A DNA stretch of 44,313 bases, taken from NCBI RefSeq assembly GCF_000611645.1, contig NW_014013541.1, forward strand, positions 1 through 44,313. Reading direction: 5' to 3'. Below the pieces are notes generated by a model. That model saw nothing but the letters and a program-made list of their open reading frames with translations, was not told the DNA's origin and ran no database searches. Made by a program: the position numbers and the translations under genes. The stretch's first letter is position 1; every line of letters begins with the position of its first letter. The DNA comes from Monoraphidium neglectum. Its lineage: Eukaryota > Chlorophyta > Chlorophyceae > Sphaeropleales > Selenastraceae. Below are positions 23,415-35,099 of this stretch, in pieces.

Positions 23415-25397
23415 TCAGTAGCGGCGCCCGCCCCCGCCGCCCGCGCCGCCCGGGACATAGGGGTACGCCCCCGCTGGCGGCGCGCCGGTGCCGCCAGGCC
23501 CCTCTTGGCCCTCTCCTTTGGACTCCTCGGTGTTCTGATGCCGCTGCAGTGTGTCGTTATTGGTGTTGTTTCGCAATTTGGGTGAGGGCAACGGGGTCGC
23601 TTGTAGGGTGACCGTCGGGAGCGGAACGCACACGAATTGGCAGCTGTAAGGCAGGGTTCGGCCCTCCAAATGCAGGGACCAGCTGCACGCGTTACTGTAC
23701 AACCTTTGGCCCCCCGCATTCGCCATGCACACTCCCCCACAACCCGACCGTTCCCCATCGCGCCGCCCTGGCACCCAGGTACGCCCGCCATTCCATTCAT
23801 CCCGCTCCTCCAAGCCACCGGCCTCCCTTGCGACAATTACCAGTCAAACCCACCTGGAACTTGAGTCCCCGGCCCTCCCCGATCACGTTCAGCAGCCACA
23901 GGCTGCACACCAGCCCCAAAAAGTGCCCAAGCAGCGTGTTGGTGGCCGCCTGCACCAGGAACACGTCCAGCGCGAGCACGGGGTTGTAGCCGCCGGCCCC
24001 GACCGCGGCAAAGGGGCTGACGCTGGCGTTGGACAGTGTCTTGGCGACGAGCAGGCCGACGAGGGTGGAGATGCCGAGGAGGGTGGATGCCATGCCGACG
24101 ATGTTGATTACTACGCCGCGCGTCAGCTCCTCCATCACCTGCGGGGGTTTTGTAGTCGCGGCGGCCGGTGGTTGCGGCGGTTGAGGCGGCGCTTGTGGAG
24201 CAAGTGTGTGTGTGTGGGGGGGAGGGGCGCGCCGGGGACGTGGGGGTGGCTCGGTGGTGGCTTTTTTGATGGGGGACGGAGTGGAGGGGTGGCAGTTGGA
24301 GGGCCGGCTGGCTGGCCTGACGGCAGCCCGCAAACAACCTCGTTCTGCTGCAAAACTGACGATCATGGACTGCAGCCCGCCTCGCGATCCACATGCCGCG
24401 CACCGCCTGCTTCTTGATGCGCGGCACGTCCTCTCCGTCCAGGAACCGCTGCATCTTGTCCGCGGTGCGCCGGTAGCCGTACGCCCTTTCGTGTTGTGGT
24501 TGGCGATAGGAAGGAGGAGAGGGGGGTCGCGGATGTTGCCCAATGAGGGTGTGTGTAAGCCAAGCGTGCCGCCAGAGCGCGCACATATCGGTGGCTGCGG
24601 CGCCGTTTGCGGCCCCGGGCTGCCGTCGCCCTTCTCACCAGAACGTAGCTAGGAAGCCGGCCAGGATGCCCACAAGGGTCAAGTACAGGGAAGCCTTGGG
24701 GCCGCTCTGAAGTGTGAAATTTTTGTGGGGGAAAGAGGGGGCAGTTGCGGGACACGGGGGGTGCCGCGTCCAGGGTCCTTCAGGCCGCCTAGCGCCAAAG
24801 CGCCCGCGCGTAAACGCCGAGGGCGCGCGCGGCGCCAGCAAGCTGGCAGAATAGGAGCGGCTCGTCGGAGTGCAGCCGCTGAAAGCCCCACTGCGCGGCC
24901 AGGCGGTCAGCGACCACGAGCCCCTGCTCGTCTTTGCCGCAGGGGCTTGTGGCCGCCTGCGGCGGCGCGGCCGCGCCGCACCTGCGCCGTGAAGCCGACC
25001 GAGAAGAGCAAGATGACGCCCGACACGACAGACAAAGACAGCTGCACCCAGAACGCCAGCCACCCCAGCCGCCGCAGCGCGCCCGCCGCCCGCTGCAGGC
25101 TCGCGCGGGCGGCCTCAGACAGGCCGCCTCCGCCGGCGCTCGAGTCGCCAAAAGAGGAGGGCGCGTAGGCTGCCGGCTGCGCGTAGCCGTATGCGGGCTG
25201 CTGAGGTGGCGGCTGCTGGTAAGCGCCCCCCGGGGAGGTGGGGCCGTAGCCGCTGCCGCCGGGGGAGGGCGGCCTGGGGTAGGCCGACCAAGCATTGTCG
25301 GGCACGGCCCCGCGGCATACCTGCGGCGGAGCGAATCGGCGATCCGCAGGCCAGCCGATGGGCGGCGCAAATGCACCCGCGAAAGCAATCTAGACAT
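23415..25397 (-). CDS. TIC21: TIC21/PIC1-like chloroplast inner-envelope protein (DUF3611)
   Basis: Minus-strand exons 24982-25273, 24639-24706, 24404-24485, 23854-24138 and 23415-23543 are secure. Four membrane helices match the DUF3611 family: LGWLAFWVQLSLSVVSGVIL, ASLYLTLVGILAGFLATFW, VVINIVGMASTLLGIS with GLLVAKTLSNASV, and NPVLALDVFLVQAATNTLLG followed by HFLGLVCSLWLLN. In plants this protein sits in the chloroplast inner envelope and is described both as a TIC import component and as the iron permease PIC1. The start is uncertain. An ATG at 25395-25397 opens an Arg-rich presequence (MSRLLSRVHLRRPSAGLR) but needs a 47-nt intron (25274-25320), giving 310 residues, close to the plant length. 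Otherwise the exon extends to 25320 with an undetected upstream exon. The N-terminal part is Pro/Gly/Tyr-rich; the tail is Gly-rich. Confidence 0.87.
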
Positions 25398-26594
25398 GCA
25401 CACGTCTCAGCTTACGTTGTGCGGACACAACCGCAGCATGTGATGTGCGCGCTGGGTGCGCGCCGACAGCTCGAGCTTGGGGGCGCAACGATGCGCGCAT
25501 TCTGTTTTGAGGTGGGTTGTGTGCAGCGTCCGCACGCATACCTGCAGGTCACAAACCCGCTGCTGCTTCCTATATAAACATGCAACCACCTCGCTGTGCT
25601 GATGTGTTCTGCGAGGCACTTGGCCATCCCTTCTTATCGGCCTGAGGCCCGCTAGCCGCTGCTGGCATCGGAGAGAGGATGATGTAGCAGTAGCACAAGG
25701 TGTTGGGCCCCCGCAGCGGCCCAGAGAGCCGATCATGTGGCGATCGCTCTGACACCTCTGCAGCAGGGGGGACTACTCAACTACGTGGTATGATGTGCAG
25801 AGTCGGATCAGTAAGAGCATCGCTTCGCACGGTATATGGGCAGGGGTTTCGGAGCCACCTGTGGTACTGCAATCCCCTGGTGACGTTCTGCCTCCGGCGG
25901 TTTTGACCAGCCCTGGGCTGGTTGATGCTTGTGTGCCTGCTCTAGCTGCCCCCCATGCTGCATCCAACCTGCTCTGGATCCCTGTACCTTGCCGTCATTA
26001 CAATGCTGCTGCAGTGCAAAAGCATGCACATGCAAGCAGGAGAGGCATGAAGTTGTCATTATCAATCTGTGGCAGATTTTTGCGCACCCCGTCCAAAAAC
26101 GTAGCCCCCAGCCCTGAGAACAATAAGGTCATATTGCGACCAGGGGGGCAGCCTTGGCCAGTACAAGCGCGTTAGAAATTGTTGATTGCGTGCCACGCTC
26201 ACAGCATTGCATGTGGCTGCTTGTCAAATTCGCAGCCGCGTCCACTACCCTTGGCCGTCCTTGTTCCCCCCTCTCAACACTGTGCAACGCAATCGGGCAA
26301 CCTGGTTGATGTGGTTGCGCCAAAAGTGCACTCAACACCTCGCCACCTCTCCAAGGGATTGCTGTGATTGCGTGATGAAATGCGAGTGGCATCTCCTGCT
26401 GTCGCATGCCCCCGGTCAGTTGATAAGGATCATATATTGCGTAAGGCTGCATGCACGAATGGACAGGCCCGTCTGCCCCGGCCGCGCCCCGCGCCGCTCT
26501 GGCGCCACGGGGCGCGCCCGGGCCCTGGACAGCCGCACCCCTTGCCCCTCCCGCCGCCCCGCCCGCCCACCGCCGCGGACGCCTGGGCAACCAG
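25398..26594. other. intergenic, promoter of TIC21-like gene and MFS 3' UTR
   Basis: No gene is supported. The part near 25400-25700 should hold the TIC21-like promoter. A minus-strand TGTAA at 25998-26002 is a candidate end for the MFS transcript, 593 nt after its stop. A plus-strand frame at 25795-26175 has no family pattern. Confidence 0.45.
25998..26002 (-). terminator. TGTAA poly(A) signal candidate for the MFS gene
   Basis: TTACA on the plus strand, 593 nt past the MFS stop at 26595-26597; none closer was seen. Confidence 0.4.
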
Positions 26595-29500
26595 TCAGAC
26601 GACCGACCTAGTGGTGGACGCGCACGCGTCCGCCGCCTTCCCAGCCGCCGCCGGCTCGCTCGCCCCCTTGAAGCTGCCGCTGCCGCGCGGCACGACGGCC
26701 GCCTCCACCATGTGGCCGCCGTCGCAGCTATCAACGCCCGCCCGCATGACCGGCAGCTGCTGCTTGTCGCCGGCCCTCAGGGACCGTATCGCCAGCCCGA
26801 ACGACGTCATCGCGCTGACAAAGCACATGGCCACCAGCAGGGAAACCCAGGGGCCGAGGCCCATGGCGCCCATGGCGATCGGGGTGATCTGGATGAACTG
26901 TGGTGGCAGTGCAGGCAGAGAGAGAGAGGGCGGCGTGTCAGGGGAAGCCAAGGGGACGAACGGGCGTGTGGCCACAGGCAGGCAGTCGGCATATCGCAGG
27001 AAGCCATTGCCGAAACACAGGCTTGTCCACGCAAGCGTCCGACCCCCCTCGCGCCCCGCACGACAGGCGCACGACGCCCCTCACCAGGCCGCCGCAGATG
27101 AAGGTGACGGCCTGCACCGCGCCGCCCGCCGCCGCCGCCGCGTGCTGCTTGACGATGGAGATGTACGACATCACCCCCGGGAACACCGCGCAGATCGAGG
27201 CCCCCATGAAGAACGCAGACACCAGCGGCCCCGCCAGGTGCGTGTGCATCTGCAGCGTCCAGGCGTACGCGAGCGCCGACAGCGGGAAGAAGACGGCGGC
27301 GGACAGCAGGCCGGGCAGCATGCGGCCGGTGTGGCTGGCGCTCCAGCGGCGCGCGGCCGAGTCGGCCCAGCGGCCGCTGAAGGGGCCGATGAGGAAGCAG
27401 CCCAGGCCCAGCGGCAAGTTGGCGACTGCGGGGGGTTTCATAGGGGCGGGGGGGCGAGGGGTGACGGGCCCGATCGGGTGGGGCGCGATGCGGCTCGGCA
27501 ACGTGCCGTTTTGCCAGATGATGGGTAACCCCTGTTAGACGCCTTGACCTGGCGCACGCCCTCTCGAACGGCGCGCGCGCGCTCGGCTGGCGCACGGGCC
27601 CTCAAAGGGTGTCCGATTTCGTGTGGCCACATAACAATCGGAATTCGATTGCCCACTCACCTCCAATGAGGGCCTCCGGCAGCTTGTAGGGCGGGCTGGC
27701 CAGGGAGTCGGGCAGGATGATCAACCCTGCGTGGTGGGGGGTGCCAGGGACAGGGGCACCGCATACAGTGCGAGTGCGCCATGACATGAGCACTGTGCGC
27801 CGCATTGCAGTGCAAAGGGTGGCTCCAACCAGCAACGCAGAAGACATTCTTGCACAGGCAGAGCTGGATGCGCAGCCTGATGGGATGCGCAAGGCAGGCA
27901 CGGGCTGGACCCTCATGACCATTCGTGCAGGGGTTGATGCTTTTGCTGAACATGCACACTGGAGCGGTGCAACCGCACACACCGCTGAGCATGGTGGAGT
28001 AGAGCAGGAACGTCACCAGAACGTGCGGGAAGATGGCCGGCTCAACCAGGTACCTGGCGCGTCAAGGAAAGTATGAAACGATGAGCAACAAGCAGCAGGT
28101 TACGGCCGGCCGATCGTGTGATGCGCCTGACATTGCGTAGAGGCAGGGAGCCCTAGGGAGCGCTTGCTCACTTGAGCGGCGTCCAGGGCGCGTGGAACTT
28201 TGGCTGCTGGATCATGTGAAGCTCCCTGATTGCTAGGACGGCGTTGGGGCCGTCCTTGGACTCAATCCTCTGCAAATTGTCCGGGCACAGGGTGGGAGTC
28301 GCGCGCAAGGGGATGGGGGGCACAGGAGCGGATGTGCATCAAGCAAAGCGCAGGCAGGTGGAGGGTCGCGCAACACACGAACAAGCCAAGGTTGCTGCGA
28401 CTGTGAGGGGAAACCACTCATTGGGCTGCGCTGTACCTGGAGGATGAAGTGGTGCTGGGTCTGTGGGGCGGGAGGAGAAAGGCGGTGAAGCGGACGGCGG
28501 TGAAGCAAGTCCGAGCTGCGGCAGCAAAGATTCCGCCCCGCGATGAACCTTGCACAGCTTTATGGCCCCCTCTTATGATGCCCGTTCTTCCCTGGAACCT
28601 CCTTGATCCCACTACTTTTGGGTTCTTCCCGTCGTCATCATACCGATGCTCACCTCCTCCATGAACACCAAAAGGGCCACGAACACGAACGTGCCGCAGA
28701 CTGCCATCGCCACAAAAGTGCTGCGCCAGCCCAGGCTCTGCGCCAGCCCGCCGCCCAGCAGGGGCCCCACGATGGGGCCAACGACTGCTCTCACGACAGA
28801 GGCGTTGGCGAGCGGCGGACGGGCGCGTATGAGAGAGGCAATCCGCGAGCGCCGCAAGCATCGCCCACCTGCCTCGCGGCCCTGCCACCGCTGTTTCAAA
28901 CGGGGTTTGGGTTGCAACAAACCGCAATACATGCGCTTTTGAGCATTGCGGAGTGCACTCCTGGCCTGTCGCACTATTGGTGCCTCCCAAAAAACTCAAA
29001 GGCACGAATTGCCACCCTCTGCTTGCTCACGCGTTGGGACCATGAAGATGCCCATGGCGCGCCCGCGCTGCGCCGGCTCCCACGAGTCCGACAGCACCGC
29101 CGTTGCCGCCACCATCAGCGCCGACACCGCGCCGCCCTGCAGCGCCCTGAACGCGATGAGCACTGGGGCGGGGGTGGGGTGCGCGGGCCGGTGCATGAGC
29201 AATTTCAAGAGCAGAGAAGCCGGAAGTTGGGGCAGGGATGCAGGCGGAACACGCGCTCGGCTAGAGCTTGCTGCAGCTTAGGGTGCACATGCAAGGGGCC
29301 TGCGCCTCACTGTGGATATTGGGCGAGAGCGTGCAGCCGACTGAGAAGCCAATGAAGGCGAAGCTCGACAGCAGCAGTGTATTGCGCCTGCAGAGTGGAG
29401 GCGCGGGCAGGATTTGCGCAACTGGGTAGTAGAGGGCGATGATCGGCTGACTAGGAATGATGCGACGGCGCTTGGCCAGAGGCGCAGCCGCTACTCTGCC

Positions 29501-30588
29501 GCTGGACCGGCCTTAGTGGCCCTGAACAGCCAGTCTGCGAGCGCGGCGGCCCCCGCCGTGGCCGAGGGCGCACCTGCCGTAACGGTCGCAGAAGGGGCCC
29601 CACAAAAGGGCCGTCGCGCCGACAGTGAACATGTAGACCCCCACTGTGGCTGCCATCTGCAGATGAAAAAGTTCGTGAACAGGTGCAGCATCAGCTGATT
29701 GCATGTGAGCTCCATCATGGGCGAGTATGCAAGCATGCAGCTGCTGATGTCAGCATTCACGCATCAGCAGAAAGCCCGCAGCCTGGCCGGCTGCAGTCAG
29801 ATGCAATCCTCGCCAGCCTTCCGACCAAACAAACTCACCAGGGTTGCAGTCGTGTTGAGCTCTCGCTCTATATTGCTGAGAGCTGGCAAGTACACGGTTT
29901 CTGAGGAGGCAAGTTTGACAACAAGGGGCTTTTGCGTCAGGGCCAGCACCCCTGCCCTCTCCATCACACCAGCCCCCACAGCAGCCCAACCGCACACACC
30001 TCCGGTGTCCTCAAACCTCCTTCCCTGCCCACTCTATGTTCTGACCGCCCCTCAAAACCTCGCCTCACCGCTGAAGGGCACCAGGAATGTAGCCAGGCTC
30101 ATCAGCACCAGGATGAAGTGTCGCTTGCGCTCAGACCACCAGCTGTAAATGCTGCGCTCCTCCACAATTAGGCAGCCCCCGCCGCCGTCCCGGCAGCCGG
30201 CGCCACCGTCGACCCCAAACGCTTGCGGTCCCGCGTTTACAGGGCTGGCAGAGGCTGTCGATTGAAGGGCCGTGGGTGGGTCCTCGCACCGTGCGCCGCA
30301 GCCGCCGCCGCTGGGCCGCCCTGCGCAGGTGCAGCCGGTGCCGCCGCCACTGCAGCCGCCGCTGCCGCCACCGCCGCCGGTGCTGCTGCAGAGCCGCGGC
30401 GCGGCGGCGCCGCTACAGCTGTCGCCGCGACGCGATTGGCCGCTAGTGCTGGCGCGCGGGATGGCGGCGCCAGTCGCTGTGATGACCTGCGTGCCCTCGG
30501 GCTCCTCAACAAAGCCTGCTGACGTCACCGCCGCCGGCCCTGCCTGGCTGCTCTGCCGCTTCCTTGCGGCGCCCCTGGAGGAGGCCAT
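26595..30588 (-). CDS. MFS transporter, drug:H+ antiporter (DHA1)-like
   Basis: Twelve minus-strand exons: 30069-30588, 29839-29900, 29574-29656, 29311-29387, 29031-29162, 28654-28787, 28437-28460, 28172-28269, 27983-28053, 27661-27726, 27085-27425 and 26595-26897. All phases agree, giving 636 residues. A Ser/Gly/Cys-rich cytoplasmic N-terminus of about 150 residues precedes helix 1 (HFILVLMSLATFLVPFS). Motif A is WGPFCDRYGRR, split by an intron; LSDSWEPAQRGRAMGIFM marks the cytoplasmic side of helix 4; motif C is VVGPIVGPLLGG. EETQHHFILQ after helix 6 is the usual family signature, and FSGRWAD repeats motif A in the second half. Relatives export small molecules in exchange for protons; the substrate cannot be told. 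Start is the ATG at 30586-30588. Exon 28437-28460 is only 24 nt yet encodes conserved residues. Confidence 0.93.
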
Positions 30589-31924
30589 GGCCGGCCGCCT
30601 CCTGCCTTCCTGGCACGGGCTCTTGCGCCGTGCGGGCAAGGGGACGGCTGCCCAAGAGCCTGCTGCGTCTCTGACGTTCAGGGCGCAGATGGAGGGCGGC
30701 GGATGCGAATACGAGACAGGAAGGCGGCCTAAATATGGACGACCGCAGCCTTAGACAACTGATTTGGGGCTTGGATTTGATCTATAGTGTGTCTGGACAA
30801 GGCACAATTGCGCCACGCAGCTGGCAGTGGCGGCCTCAGCCGAGCTGCACTTGCGCACAGCTGCAGCGCTGCGCCATCCGCCGTGCCCCGCACCTGTGCG
30901 GCCGCTGCTCGAGTTCTGCCACCTGAAATCAGAAATATAATATCTGAAACGATCTGTCGCGCTCTGAGGACTACGCTTGGGCCCAGAAAGCCCGGTAGCT
31001 CTGCCTGCGGGCTTGCAGCCCAGGCCGCGGGGCGGCAGGCGAGGACGGTAGTAGTTCGCTATGTGGCTGGATCAACCGAGAGGAAGTTGAATGACGGCGG
31101 GGACTGGTGCCTGCGGGAGTATGTGCAGTTGTTTGCAGGGCGACGGGTTGTCATGAAGCTGCCGAACGGTGATGAGCGGATCTTCGTGTGTGCATCCCCA
31201 CTACAAAAACGTCATATTTGTCGCATTCAATTGCATCTTGACATGAGGCACTGCCTGGCGTGCTGGGAGTTCGCGGGGGCTGAGCTTGGTTGTGCTGCTG
31301 CAGTGCTGCATGCAGTAGTGAAGGGTGCACAAATCGGGCATGGGAGGTCGTTGCGTTTGTTGCAGCTGCCCTGGCCGAATCAAACAGCAATAAATACATT
31401 TGTTCAGTATCCTCCGCCCTTGACAGCCAGCAAGCCGGATGTCTTCTGGGTACTGACTGCCCATGTCGATTTTGCCCGATGTTGATCAATACGGTACACA
31501 AAACAACGACGATTGGGTGCATGTTGCGACAGAAGGAACACATAACTCACAAAACTCATTTGCTACAAGGGATTGCACGTTTGCACAGAAGCTCAAATGT
31601 TACAAGCTGGTGCACGTGTAAACGTTGGCAGTGACACATTGGGCAGACTGGGGTCATGGTTGAAACGTGCGGGATGTGGGAGTTGTGCGTGGCTACGCAG
31701 CACGCCCTGAAGGACTCTAATGAACACCACGCCTGCATACATCCACGGAAGAGCGTAGAGTGCACGTGTCTGCGATAACTGATGTGGTTGGTGCCCGCGA
31801 CAGTTGTGTGCTCAGCCTCCCAAACTCTGAACAGCACGGCTGCCACACAGCAGGCATGCGTGCTGAAAACCAAGACTAGGAGTTTGATCGCAATACACAC
31901 GGGTCTGGTGTGCTCAGCCAAGTC
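30589..31924. other. intergenic, upstream of MFS gene
   Basis: Should contain the MFS promoter at its left end. A long plus-strand frame (30787-31485) has no ATG near its beginning and no recognisable domain, so it is not called. Composition is less GC-rich than the genes to the left. Confidence 0.4.
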
Positions 31925-32170
31925 CACCTTCACAACTACTGCACAGCCGCACCCCCTGCTGCCCCCAAGATGGGCCGCCCCAGCGCCGCACCAACCCGCA
32001 CGGCCTGCTTGCGTAGCGTGGTCATCCAGGCTGGCCAGCAGCATACCTGCCCCGCAGATTCCGTGCGGGCGCATGCCCCCACAAAGCCGGCGATTCAGGA
32101 TGCCTTCAGACTGCTGTGGGTCGGCCGCTGCCTTCACGAGAGCTGTGTGAACCGCCGATTTGAGCCAAAG
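31925..32170 (-). pseudogene. truncated inverted copy of the BTB-like family
   Basis: Read on the minus strand, this stretch matches the C-terminal third of the BTB-like gene at 32767-33732. It runs from the segment before VMAAADPQQ (here VKAAADPQQ), through the GALLVGVDD region (here GMLLASLDD), to ALGRPYMGAPTG. The last motif appears as ALGRPILGAAGG in a shifted frame, so at least one indel has accumulated, and a stop follows. No BTB part was found to its right. It lies head to head with the intact copy about 600 bp away. Confidence 0.65.
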
Positions 32171-32766
32171 GCTCTACCCTGCCCAAGGCTCTGCTCGTGC
32201 TGTGTCTCCCCTGCCTGCCTGAGGCTGTGATGTGGCAGCGGCAAACTGGGTCAGTAAAAAACGGCAAACTGGGCCAGTCTGCCAGTGCTTAGCCATGATG
32301 ACCTTGAGCCTGACAGGTGTCATGTGCGAGGGGCCATACTCATATTCATTCAGCTTGCAAATTGTGCCAGAGTTGGCCATCCATTCCCTGTCACATGGCT
32401 CATACTGCACATGCCCTTACAGGGATTTTGCCGTGCAGAAATGTAAGTGAGCCTTTTGTTGGCGATCTATACAACCAACAACCACATTTAGGCGTGCAAT
32501 TTCAGCACAGTATCGGGGAAACTAAGGAAGACCTGATCTGCGCGGTCCGTGCGCAAGTCTGGTGACAGCGACAGCGAGGTGGGCCGCCAGCGTTTCGACG
32601 AGAATGGTCACTCGTACAGTCATGCTCTAACCCGTTTCGGCGCAGCTCCTGCATTGCAAACGCCGGCCCGCAGCCAGCGCGCTCACAGTCCGGCCCAAGC
32701 AAGCACCCGCCAGCAAACGCCGCTGCACTGCACTGCACCTCGCCCTTCGCCCGTCCAGCGCCCGCA
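32171..32766. other. 5' flank of the intact BTB-like gene, part of a segmental duplication
   Basis: From about 32240 this stretch is alignable with 37965-38486. Shared blocks include TGTGGCAGCGGCAAA near the start and GCACTGCACCTCGCCCTTC close to the ATG. It presumably includes the promoter. Confidence 0.6.
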
Positions 32767-33732
32767 ATGGCCAAGCGCCCGTTGCTTGAGGCGATCGCCA
32801 CGGACAACCCGGACCTGTGGATCAAGCTCGCCAGCGGGGAGCGCCTGCCGGTCCACCGCGCCATCGTCTCATGGTCCTCCTCCGTCGCCAAGCAGCTGCC
32901 GCCTGGCGACACCTGGGACGTCTCGGGCCTGGTGTTGGACGGCCGCGCCGCCGCAGAGCGGCCCGTGGTGGCGGCGTGGCTGGCGGCCGTGTATCCACCG
33001 GCCGAGGGCTTGTGTGACGAGCCTGGCGAGCCGCCACAGCTGGCCGACCTCCTTGCCTTTGCGGACGCCGTTGGGACGTCGAGGCCAGCGCTGCTCGCAT
33101 GCTGCCAGCGCTGCCCGCTCACATCCCTGACGTTGATGGCTGGCGAGAAGGCGGTGGCGCTGCCGCTTGACGGGCATGCGAGTTACTACAGTTCCGCCTC
33201 AGAGCAGCTCTGGGGATGTCGCCCTGACGCGGCCAGCGTTGTAGCTGCATCTATCACGCAGGAGCAGGCCGCCAGCATGAGCACCCAGGTCGCGGCTCAG
33301 CTCGAGTCGCTGCTGCACCTGGCCTACAAGCTGCGGCTGACAGACCTGCAGGACCAGCTGCACGCGTTCATCCATGGCGCCGCCGTTTACTCAAACGGAC
33401 CCCTGATCAATCGCCTACTGCTGGAGTCGGCGGTGTTCACGGACCGCGTGATGGCGGCGGCCGATCCGCAGCAAAAAAAAGCGGCCTGGATTGACAGCGT
33501 GGTGAGGGTGCCGTGTGTGATCGGCGGGGGGGAGGGTGCCCTGCTGGTCGGAGTGGACGACGGCGCCAAGCAGCCCGTGCGGTTCAAAGCAGCGCTGGGG
33601 CGGCCCTACATGGGCGCCCCAACGGGCACGGCTGTGCATTGTGTGGTGAGCGTGTTCAAGGGCGCGGTGTTCCTTACCTGTGACGGCGGAGCACACGAGC
33701 TTCCAGTTCCCTTAAAACTGCTGCTAGGTTGA
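32767..33732 (+). CDS. BTB/POZ-like protein, intact copy
   Basis: A single-exon gene of 321 residues, unlike its intron-rich neighbours. Residues about 15-115 follow the BTB pattern: DLWIKLASGERLPVHRAIVS with the Hx(RK)xIxSWSS core, then VAAWLAAVYPP and ADLLAFADAVGTSRPALLAC. A middle helical part (TQVAAQLESLLHLAYKLRL, DLQDQLHAFIHG) is followed by a beta-rich C-terminal domain with VPCVIGGGEGALLVGVDD and ALGRPYMGAPTG, which I do not recognise. BTB proteins usually dimerise and link targets to cullin-3 ligases; that role is only inferred. The ATG lies in a sequence conserved between both main copies. A TGTAA motif 335 nt downstream is conserved too. The same family occurs broken at 38487 and as an inverted fragment at 31925. 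Confidence 0.75.
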   Translation: MAKRPLLEAIATDNPDLWIKLASGERLPVHRAIVSWSSSVAKQLPPGDTWDVSGLVLDGRAAAERPVVAAWLAAVYPPAEGLCDEPGEPPQLADLLAFADAVGTSRPALLACCQRCPLTSLTLMAGEKAVALPLDGHASYYSSASEQLWGCRPDAASVVAASITQEQAASMSTQVAAQLESLLHLAYKLRLTDLQDQLHAFIHGAAVYSNGPLINRLLLESAVFTDRVMAAADPQQKKAAWIDSVVRVPCVIGGGEGALLVGVDDGAKQPVRFKAALGRPYMGAPTGTAVHCVVSVFKGAVFLTCDGGAHELPVPLKLLLG

Positions 33733-35099
33733 TCGAGGTTGCTGAGCAATCAGCCGACTTGGGGTTTCGCCAAATCGGCTTGTACAGTGGGCCCACTGGG
33801 GCTGTTTATGTTGCACCAAGCAAAACGCATCAAGTCTGTCTATTTCATGCAATCGTGATGCTTTGCGTCCTTGTGGAGAGCGGCTGTCACGGCACGCAAC
33901 GCACACGACTGGATTTGTTGGGCATAGGCCAAAGGAGGGTACTTCAGGGTGAGAACCTGCTGCCCAAATCAACCGCCTCAACTGCCTAAATCATAAAATG
34001 CAATACCGTGAGAGATATCGTTGGCCAGAAGACAGTGCGTGTTCTGTATCCTCAGTTACAGTGGGCTGTAAGAAGCAGGACCGGTTGGTGCTGCACAGTA
34101 AGGGGAAGGGCTTGCGCTCTGGGAGCCTGCATTGTGCTTGCAAACGATGCTTGAGCAGAAGAAGAAAGAAACGAACGTGCCGCCCAAAATGGGCGGCGTG
34201 CCAGAGGGGTGTCACCCGGGCGTCACTCCAGCTGATCCCTGGGGGACACTTGTGTTCCCCTCCGGAAAACTTTGCACGTCAACATCAGCAATGATGTACA
34301 GTAGTGCTGCTGCCGTCCTGTCTATCCTGCATCCAAGAGTGTGTACATTCGATTAGTGTTGTTACCACGAGTCACTGCAAACACAAACGGCCCCAGCACA
34401 GTATTGCAGCAACAGTGCAGCTGCTGTTGCTGCAGCACAGCAGCTGCATAGCACGGGGCCTAGCACCAGCAATACCGTATCACAACACAACCAGATGCCA
34501 TTGTGTATTGCTTACACGTATTTGTCCAACGCTCCAGCAGCCTACACTTCGCCAGCTCTCCGTGTTTCGAGCTCGAGTCGCGAGAAAGATCAGGCAAGTG
34601 CCCTGACGTGTCTTTGTCGGCAGGCCGCAGCCCTTGGAGCGACAAGGGCTGCGGCCATTGGCACCTCCAGGCTTTGCCAAGCTGTGCACTGCTTGGGCCC
34701 TTTCGGTGTAGATGCCACTGTGCTACTGGCGCCTTGAGAGCAAGCAACGCAACATAGAGCTGTGCCCCCCCCCCCTTCGAGGAGCTCATCCTGGCCTTCT
34801 CGGCCAACCCTGTATGTGTGCTGCGCTGCAGCTTTTCCAAGAGGAGGCTCAGGGGTGCCTGGTTGCTGCGAGGTGTGTGCGCTGGCTGGGGCACATGCTT
34901 GGCAGAGCTGGCGCCCAACCGACGGCACCAGCGCCAGCCGCTGCCCCACGGCTGCAATAAGTGCGTGCTAAGAGGTGCAGCGCTGCCCTTAGCCCAATGC
35001 CGGCTTCATCGCCATGCTGCTTACAACGCCATGTCAACAAAGCGTTCAGGCATTGCGTGGTGCCTGCCACACACGCAGCGTGCGCAGGCCCTGGCACCC
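33733..35099. other. 3' UTR of BTB-like gene and intergenic stretch with coding-like fragments
   Basis: The first ~640 bp are the duplicated downstream flank, including TGTAA at 34067-34071. Further right, two short coding-like pieces occur: EELILAFSANP at about 34780-34811, and LQLFQEEAQGCLVAARCVRW from about 34829. They could be exons of an unrecognised gene or debris. Confidence 0.4.
34067..34071 (+). terminator. TGTAA poly(A) signal of the intact BTB-like gene
   Basis: Lies in GTGGGCTGTAAG, a block also present in the duplicate at 39795-39799, 335 nt after the stop. Confidence 0.6.

Noticed and set aside
30787..31485. Long plus-strand open frame of about 230 codons
   Set aside because: No ATG in the first two thirds, no recognisable domain, no poly(A) motif in place, and weak coding character.
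31556..32137. Minus-strand frame of 193 codons taken as a gene
   Set aside because: Its first part is the inverted BTB-family fragment with an indel, and it lacks an ATG start; described as a pseudogene fragment instead.
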